Source: Minwuia sp. (GTDB lineage Bacteria; Pseudomonadota; Alphaproteobacteria; Minwuiales; Minwuiaceae). Taken from it: a DNA stretch of 64,000 bases. This document shows positions 58,925 through 64,000 of this stretch, piece by piece. Location of the stretch: the NCBI GenBank assembly GCA_029210175.1, contig JARGPL010000043.1, positions 62,001 to 126,000 on the forward strand, written 5' to 3'. Each line of letters opens with the position of its first letter. Position 1 is the first letter of the stretch. The notes below the pieces were generated by a model. The model saw only the letters and a program-made list of their open reading frames with translations, was not told the DNA's origin and did no database searches. Both the position numbers and the translations under genes were made by a program.

Positions 58925-59104
58925 ATGTTCGATCTTCCGGTCCTGATCAGCGAAACCGAGGCGGGATTCCGTCTGGCCGTGATGGTGAACGAGGACGTGG
59001 TGATTTCGCGCAGCATGTCCCGCGCGGATCTGGAACAGTTGAAGGTGCGCATCAACGCCGCCCTGGGCGATGCGGAACCGTCCTTCGCCGACTGGGACTC
59101 CTGA
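58925..59104 (+). CDS. Small protein of 59 residues upstream of the binding-protein gene
   Basis: A compact frame (MFDLPVLISETEAGFRLAV...) with a GGAG ribosome site and strongly GC-biased third codon positions, which argues that it is translated. No family was recognised; predicted strands followed by an amphipathic helix (RADLEQLKVRINAAL). Its TGA overlaps a CTG codon of the following solute-binding protein frame, so it may couple translation to it. Confidence 0.6.
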   Translation: MFDLPVLISETEAGFRLAVMVNEDVVISRSMSRADLEQLKVRINAALGDAEPSFADWDS

Positions 59105-60867
59105 CGTTTCTGGCGCTCACGACTCTCGGCTGGTCAGCCGCGCAGGCAGAACCGCAACACGCCATATCGATGCAGGATGCGCCGAAGTATCCGGCAGGCT
59201 TCAGCCATTTCGGCTACGTCAATCCGGCGGCACCGAAGGGCGGTGTGCTGCGGCTGGCGGCGCGTCAGGGCAGTTTCGACAGTCTGAATCCATTCATCTT
59301 CAAGGGGCAGGCGGCAGAAGGCTGGCGTCTGGTGTTCGAGGCACTGACCAAGCGATCGCAGGATGAACCCTTCGCCCTGTATGGCCTGCTTGCCGAGGCA
59401 ATCGACATGGATCCGGCGCGGCGCAGCATCGCGTTCAGCCTGAACCCGGATGCGCGCTTTGCGGACGGGGAACCGATAAACGCGGATGTGCTGTTGCGGT
59501 CCTGGCAGACCCTGCGGGATCAGGGACGACCCAATCACCGGCTTTATTACAAGCAGGTGGTCCGCACGGAAGTTGACGGGCGCAAGGTCACGTTCCACTT
59601 CGCGTCGGGTGAGAACCGGGAACTGCCACTGCTGATGGCGCTGATGCCGGTGCTGCCGATGCACTGGTTCGATGCCAATGGCTTCGACCGCACGACGCTG
59701 GATGCCATTCCCGGCAGTGGCCCGTATCGGGTCGCAGAACTGGAACAGGGGCGCAGCATCACTTATCAGCGCCGCCCGGACTATTGGGGGCGGGATCTGG
59801 CGGTCAATCGCGGGGACTACAACTTCGACCGGATCACCTACGAATTCTTCCGCGATCAGACGGCACGGTTCGAGGCGTTGAAGGCCGGGCTGTATGACGT
59901 GCGCTTCGAACTGGACCCCGCGCGCTGGGCGGAGGCCTATGATTTTCCGGCGATCAAGCAGGGCAGGCTTGAGAAGCTCGAACTGCCGCTGAAACGTCCG
60001 GTGGGCATGCGGGGGCTGGTCTTCAACACCCGCAAGCCCGTGTTCGATGATGTGCGGGTGCGGCAGGCGCTGGCGCTGGCTTTCGATTTCGACTGGGTCA
60101 ACCGCAACCTGTTCCACAGCGCCTACCGCCGCAACGTGAGCTATTTCGAGAACAGCGACCTGGCGGCAGAGGGTGAGCCTTCGGCAGCGGAGCTTGCGCT
60201 GTTGAGGCCGCATGCGGCCAGCCTGCCGGACGCCGTCTTCGGGCCGGCTTTCGTCCCACCTGAGGCATCCGGGCGCAGTGGCTTGCGGACGAACCTGCGG
60301 CGGGCAGGCAAGATGCTGGCGGCAGCCGGATGGACGGTCGGTCCGGACCAGACCCTGCGCAATGGCGACGGCATGGCGCTGGCGTTCGAGATCCTGCTTT
60401 TCGACCCGACGGATGAGAAGGTGGCGTTGCAGTTTGCGCGCAACCTGAAACGGCTCGGGGTGATGGTGAATGCCCGGACGGTGGATTCCTCCCAGTATGA
60501 GCGTCGGCGGCAGAGCTTCGATTACGACATGATCGTCAACCACTGGTACCAGTCCCTCAGTCCGGGGTCGGAGCAATGGTATTACTGGGGGCAGGCGGCG
60601 GCGGATCAGCCGGGCAGCCGCAACTACGCCGGTGTCCGGTTGCAGGTGGTGGATGATCTGGTGGCGGCCATGACAGCGGCGGTCGGGCGCGATGACCTGC
60701 GGGCGGCAACCCGTGCGCTCGACCGGGTCTTGAGGTCCGGCCACTATGTGGTGCCGCTGTACTGGCAACCAACCACCCGGATGGCAGTAAGCGCGGGTCT
60801 GCGTCGGCCCGAAACAGTGCCGGTCTATGGCCCTTTGCTGACAAGCTGGTGGCGCGATACCCAATGA
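59083..60867 (+). CDS. Extracellular solute-binding protein, family 5 (YejA-like), start unresolved
   Basis: About 590 residues of an ABC-transporter periplasmic binding protein for oligopeptides. After a signal-peptide-like stretch (LRRLGLLTFLALTTLGWSAAQA), YPAGFSHFGYVNPAAPKGGVLRL and FDSLNPFIF match YejA of the microcin C/oligopeptide system. No in-frame ATG, GTG or TTG lies near the signal peptide: the nearest are over 150 bases upstream, inside the 59-codon gene. A CTG at 59101 overlaps that gene's stop. The given start is the first signal-peptide codon, not a proven initiation site. No yejBEF permease genes are nearby. The stop overlaps yjbQ. Confidence 0.8.
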   Translation, partial: LRRLGLLTFLALTTLGWSAAQAEPQHAISMQDAPKYPAGFSHFGYVNPAAPKGGVLRLAARQGSFDSLNPFIFKGQAAEGWRLVFEALTKRSQDEPFALYGLLAEAIDMDPARRSIAFSLNPDARFADGEPINADVLLRSWQTLRDQGRPNHRLYYKQVVRTEVDGRKVTFHFASGENRELPLLMALMPVLPMHWFDANGFDRTTLDAIPGSGPYRVAELEQGRSITYQRRPDYWGRDLAVNRGDYNFDRITYEFFRDQTARFEALKAGLYDVRFELDPARWAEAYDFPAIKQGRLEKLELPLKRPVGMRGLVFNTRKPVFDDVRVRQALALAFDFDWVNRNLFHSAYRRNVSYFENSDLAAEGEPSAAELALLRPHAASLPDAVFGPAFVPPEASGRSGLRTNLRRAGKMLAAAGWTVGPDQTLRNGDGMALAFEILLFDPTDEKVALQFARNLKRLGVMVNARTVDSSQYERRRQSFDYDMIVNHWYQSLSPGSEQWYYWGQAAADQPGSRNYAGVRLQVVDDLVAAMTAAVGRDDLRAATRALDRVLRSGHYVVPLYWQPTTRMAVSAGLRRPETVPVYGPLLTSWWRDTQ

Positions 60868-61301
60868 ATGCAGCTGGTGACATGCGGCAGGCACAGACCA
60901 CCCTGACCATTGCAACGCCGGGGCGTGGACTGCATGACATCACCCGTCAGGTTGCTGACTGGTGCACCGGGACGGGCTTGCAGGTCGGGCTGCTGACCAT
61001 CTTCATCCGGCACACGTCCGCGTCCCTGACCATTCAGGAAAACGCTGACCCCGATGTGCTGCATGATCTGGAAACATTCATGGCCCGACTGGTGTCGGAC
61101 GACACATCGCTGTACCGCCATACTGCGGAAGGTGCCGATGACATGCCCGCTCACATTCGCAGCGCCCTGACCGCAACAAGTATCGCTGTGCCAGTGGCGC
61201 TCGGGTTGCCCCTGTTCGGGACCTGGCAAGGGCTCTATCTCTGGGAACACCGGACCCGCGCGCATCGGCGCCAGGTCATCTTGCACATGATTGGGGAATG
61301 A
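60864..61301 (+). CDS. YjbQ-family protein (secondary thiamine-phosphate synthase enzyme)
   Basis: A 145-residue UPF0047 protein. IFIRHTSASLTIQENADPDV, the HTAEGADDMPAHI block and LPLFGTWQGLYLWEHR are the family's three conserved regions. YjbQ has weak thiamine-phosphate synthase activity in vitro; its main role is not settled. The ATG overlaps the binding-protein stop and the gene stop overlaps the next cyclase ATG, so three unrelated genes are tightly coupled. Confidence 0.92.
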   Translation: MNAAGDMRQAQTTLTIATPGRGLHDITRQVADWCTGTGLQVGLLTIFIRHTSASLTIQENADPDVLHDLETFMARLVSDDTSLYRHTAEGADDMPAHIRSALTATSIAVPVALGLPLFGTWQGLYLWEHRTRAHRRQVILHMIGE

Positions 61302-62482
61302 TGGACGCCCAACAGAAAATCTCCGCCTGGCTGCTGGACAAAGGACGTGTCGCCGGGGACATGTCAGAGCTCATCGCCGGTCTGGTCGGGGCCATTCGTG
61401 ATGCCGGTATTCCGGTCGAGCGTTTCACGTTGGGGCAGCGGACGCTGCATCCGGAAGTCGCGGCACTGGCCTTCTTCTGGTCGCTGGAGCAGGGGGAGGT
61501 CTCGATACGGCAGATCAGTTTTGAAGTGCAGCAATCGACCGAGTACCTGGTCAGCCCCGTGCGGGTGATCTACGAGGGTGGTGATCAGGTCCGATGCCGT
61601 CTGGAAGGTGACGATCCTGATATGGAATATGCGTTCCTCGAAGGGCTGCGGAATGACGGTTTCACGGATTACATCGCGCTTGGAGTTCCGTTGACCACCA
61701 ACGTCCGTCAGCCGGTTTCCTTTTCCATCAAGCGGGCGGGGGGATTCACAGATGATGATGTGGCGACCCTGCGCGCGGTCCTGCCCTTGTTCGGGTTGCT
61801 GAGCGAAATCCACGTGGGTCGTCAGGTGGCGAGCAGTTTGCTGGACATCTATCTGGGGCATGGAACGGGGGAACGGGTGCTGCAAGGCGCCATTCGCCGT
61901 GGCACGGCCCGCCGGATTCCTGCCGCTGTCTTCTTCTGCGATCTGCGCGGCTTCACGGCCATGTCGGAGCGATTGCCGCGTGACTACATCATCCATGTGC
62001 TCAACGACTATTTTGGTGCGGTGGGGGAGGCGATCGAGGCCTCTGGCGGCGAGATCCTGAAGTTTATCGGGGACGCCGCACTGGCGATTTTCCCCGTCGA
62101 GGATGCGGGGGGCGCGGCAGAGGCCTGCAACAAGGCACTGACCGCAGCGCACGACGCCATTGCAGGGCTTGAAAAGGTCAATGAGCGTCGCGCAACGGAA
62201 AGCAAGCCGCCTCTCCGCAGCAGCTTCGGCCTGCATGTCGGCGATGTCTTCTATGGCAACATCGGCTCCGCAGTCCGGCTCGATTTCACGGTGATCGGAC
62301 CGGCGGTCAATCGGGCCGCGCGTCTGGAGAAACTTTCTGCCGACCTGTCCGTCCCGGTTCTGGTGACATCGCAGTTCGCAGCGGCCGCGACCGGCGCGTT
62401 CCAGTCCGTGGGCTATCACAAGCTGAAGGGTATCGCGGACGAGGTTGAGGCATTTTCGCCGGTGAGCGCGCCACACGCGTGA
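61298..62482 (+). CDS. Soluble class III adenylate/guanylate cyclase
   Basis: A 394-residue cyclase without membrane helices. Residues 1-200 form an uncharacterised, GAF-like N-terminal region, and 205-394 the catalytic domain with D215 (FFCDLRGFT), D259 (FIGDAALAIFP) and VIGPAVNRAARLE. The Asp of the purine-specifying VGDxVN motif is replaced (IGPAVN), so base preference is uncertain. It overlaps yjbQ by four bases. Third cyclase in this window. Confidence 0.87.
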   Translation: MMDAQQKISAWLLDKGRVAGDMSELIAGLVGAIRDAGIPVERFTLGQRTLHPEVAALAFFWSLEQGEVSIRQISFEVQQSTEYLVSPVRVIYEGGDQVRCRLEGDDPDMEYAFLEGLRNDGFTDYIALGVPLTTNVRQPVSFSIKRAGGFTDDDVATLRAVLPLFGLLSEIHVGRQVASSLLDIYLGHGTGERVLQGAIRRGTARRIPAAVFFCDLRGFTAMSERLPRDYIIHVLNDYFGAVGEAIEASGGEILKFIGDAALAIFPVEDAGGAAEACNKALTAAHDAIAGLEKVNERRATESKPPLRSSFGLHVGDVFYGNIGSAVRLDFTVIGPAVNRAARLEKLSADLSVPVLVTSQFAAAATGAFQSVGYHKLKGIADEVEAFSPVSAPHA

Positions 62483-62576
62483 CGCAATGGCGCAAGGGGG
62501 GCAGGTCGCCGCCTTCAACCGGAGCATGTCAGATGCGGGGGCGACACATCGCAAGTGCTGCGGATAGGTTCCGGCC

Positions 62577-63684
62577 ATGGGTCATGCGCCGACACCGGTA
62601 CCCGAAGATGCCATCGCACCCCGTTTCCACAGAGGCTGGGCGGTCACGGCGGGTTGTTTCTTCATCGCGATCTTCGCCTGGGGCACGGTGTTCTGCGGCC
62701 ACGGCTTCTACATCGCTTCACTGACCCGGCTGCATGGCTGGTCAACCAGTTCGGTGTCGGGCGCGATTTCGCTGTTCTGGGTCGTCGGTATTCCGATGAC
62801 CGTGATCAAGGGCAGCCTGATCGACCGGTTCGGCCCACGCGTCGTCATGGCGGTCAGCGGCACGCTGGTGGGCATCAGCGTGCTGCTGCTGGGGCAGGCG
62901 AGCGCGCTCTGGCATATCTATGTGGCCTTCGTGATCATGGCGCTTGGCTATCCGGCGGTGGGCGCGGTGGGTATCAGTGCCACGCTCAGCCCCTGGTTCG
63001 ACCGAAACCTGGGCGTTGCAGTGAGCTTCGCACTGACCGGAGCCAGCGTCGGCGCCATGGTCATGGTGCCGGTCATCACCCGCATTTCGGTGGCGGAAGG
63101 GTTTCCCTTCGCGGCGACGGCTGCCGGTCTGTCGATCATCATCGTCACGATACCGGTGGCGGCGCTGGTCATCGCCCGGCCACCGGGTGCGATGGACGTG
63201 GTGGTCGCACCGGCGCTGGGCCATTTTCGCGCAACTGCGGCGATTCCGGCATTCCGGGTCATCGCCCTGGCGTCGGGCCTCAGTCTCGCCGCGCAGGTTG
63301 GATTCCTGTCACATCAGATCCCGATCCGGGAAGAACGCCTCAGCCAGACGAATGCAGCCGACGCGGTCGCGGTAACGGCTGCGGCGGGCATCATCGGGCG
63401 GTTCGGTCTGGGGTTTCTGGCTGCCCGCTTTGACCTGCGCTGGATTGCTGCCGCCCTTGCTGGCGCGACGCTGGTTCGGGGCCGGCGGTTACGGCAAGAC
63501 CTATGGCCTGCTGGCCCTGTTCCTGTATCTGTTTCAGGGGCTGGGGCCGGGCCTGAGCGGCGTGATCCGCGACTTTGCCGGGGTCTGTAACCCGGCGCTC
63601 TGGACCCAGGCGGGCATTCTGATTGTCGCCATTGTCGTGATCACCCGTCTCTCGGCGCCGCCGCCCGATCAAGGCGGTCATTGA
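62577..63684 (+). pseudogene. MFS transporter disrupted by internal deletion and frameshift
   Basis: The first 300 codons (62577 to about 63470) read as an MFS permease, with GxLxDRFGPR-type loop 2-3 (KGSLIDRFGPR) and nine or so helices. The frame then turns into Arg/Pro-rich non-membrane sequence and stops at 63590. Meanwhile a second frame from about 63470 to 63684 encodes the expected C-terminus (GAGGYGKTYGLLALF then FQGLGPGLSG and a last helix). About 45 residues around helices 9-10 are missing. Either a real lesion or a sequence error. The 3' end overlaps the Sua5 gene. Confidence 0.75.
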
Positions 63685-64000
63685 TCGCCAGACCCAGTCC
63701 GTGGCGCGGTATCGGCATGACGGCGATGCGCTGCGCCCCGGCCCTGTCGATCTCATGCAGGACCTGAAACAGGTTGGCTGCTGCTTCCACCAGGTTCCCT
63801 GACGGGCTCAGGTTCCGGGCGGACGACGGTGCATCGGGACCGAAACCGATCAGCACTTCGTCATCGTCCGCCACCAATGCGTTCAGGCGCAGCTGGCCGC
63901 CTGGCGCATAGTGGCTGGCCAGCATGCCGGGACTGGCCGGGGCGGTGGGGTCGCTTGCCGGCAGCTGAAGCGGACCGGTGACCTGCTCGATCTCTTCCAC
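63641..64000 (-). CDS. C-terminal part of threonylcarbamoyl-AMP synthase (Sua5/YwlC), cut by window end
   Basis: The last 119 residues of a protein that continues beyond the window. SPGMLASHYAPGGQLRLN is the linker and start of the Sua5 C-terminal domain, and RIAVMPIPRHGLGLAINDRLDRAA is its conserved end. The enzyme makes threonylcarbamoyl-AMP for the t6A modification of ANN-decoding tRNAs. The catalytic YrdC domain lies outside. Confidence 0.87.
   Translation of the reverse strand: MEEIEQVTGPLQLPASDPTAPASPGMLASHYAPGGQLRLNALVADDDEVLIGFGPDAPSSARNLSPSGNLVEAAANLFQVLHEIDRAGAQRIAVMPIPRHGLGLAINDRLDRAAAPRDG

Overview
The window looks like chromosomal DNA of a GC-rich alphaproteobacterium, most probably of the Rhodospirillales or a neighbouring order. 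The evidence is gene content: a ChpT phosphotransferase, a DUF4167 protein, a bactofilin, the order rodZ-ispG-hisS-prfA-prmC beside a GAF-domain ptsP, a GlnK/AmtB nitrogen module, four-subunit sarcosine oxidase and an mdh-sucCD-sucAB-lpd TCA operon. No rRNA, tRNA, CRISPR array, insertion sequence or complete prophage was seen.

Layout. 1-6 kb: a membrane-anchored, ferredoxin-fused adenylate cyclase, an adenosine-kinase-like PfkB kinase, then an overlapping set amidase / EI24 membrane protein / bactofilin / lipoprotein. 6-9.4 kb: glnK-amtB and a second amt gene, each preceded by a very similar sigma-54-like element. 9.4-12.1 kb: a secreted phosphoesterase and a solitary podovirus-type portal gene. 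12-24 kb: catabolic and accessory genes (M20 amidohydrolase, an MBL-fold hydrolase with two CRP-type palindromes upstream, a PhnZ-like HD protein, two acyl-CoA dehydrogenases, RidA, ceramidase-like protein, UbiH-type hydroxylase, MaoC hydratase, RibF, PilZ protein, GST). 23-30 kb: a GlxA/GbdR-type regulator divergent from soxBDAG, which should demethylate sarcosine from betaine or creatine. 30-34.5 kb: prolyl aminopeptidase, ChpT, nitroreductase, a homoserine-dehydrogenase-like protein and a lipoprotein. 34.8-43.8 kb: the TCA operon. 43.9-49.8 kb: a sulfurtransferase with a coupled periplasmic protein, a class IV aminotransferase resembling (R)-selective amine transaminases, a second cyclase, a LysE/ArgO exporter and the repeat-bearing DUF4167 protein. 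50-58.4 kb: prmC, prfA, hisS, ispG, rodZ, ptsP. 58.4-64 kb: small reading frames, an orphan YejA-like binding protein with an unresolved start, yjbQ, a third cyclase, an MFS transporter broken by a frameshift, and the C-terminal part of a Sua5/YwlC protein cut by the window end.

A cAMP theme recurs: three class III cyclases with three different input modules lie in 64 kb, and one promoter region carries a perfect TGTGA-N6-TCACA site plus a one-mismatch copy. The most unusual single item is the orphan portal gene at 10.5-12.1 kb, which has no terminase, capsid or tail genes around it. All calls come from reading the sequence and remembered family features; no database search was run.
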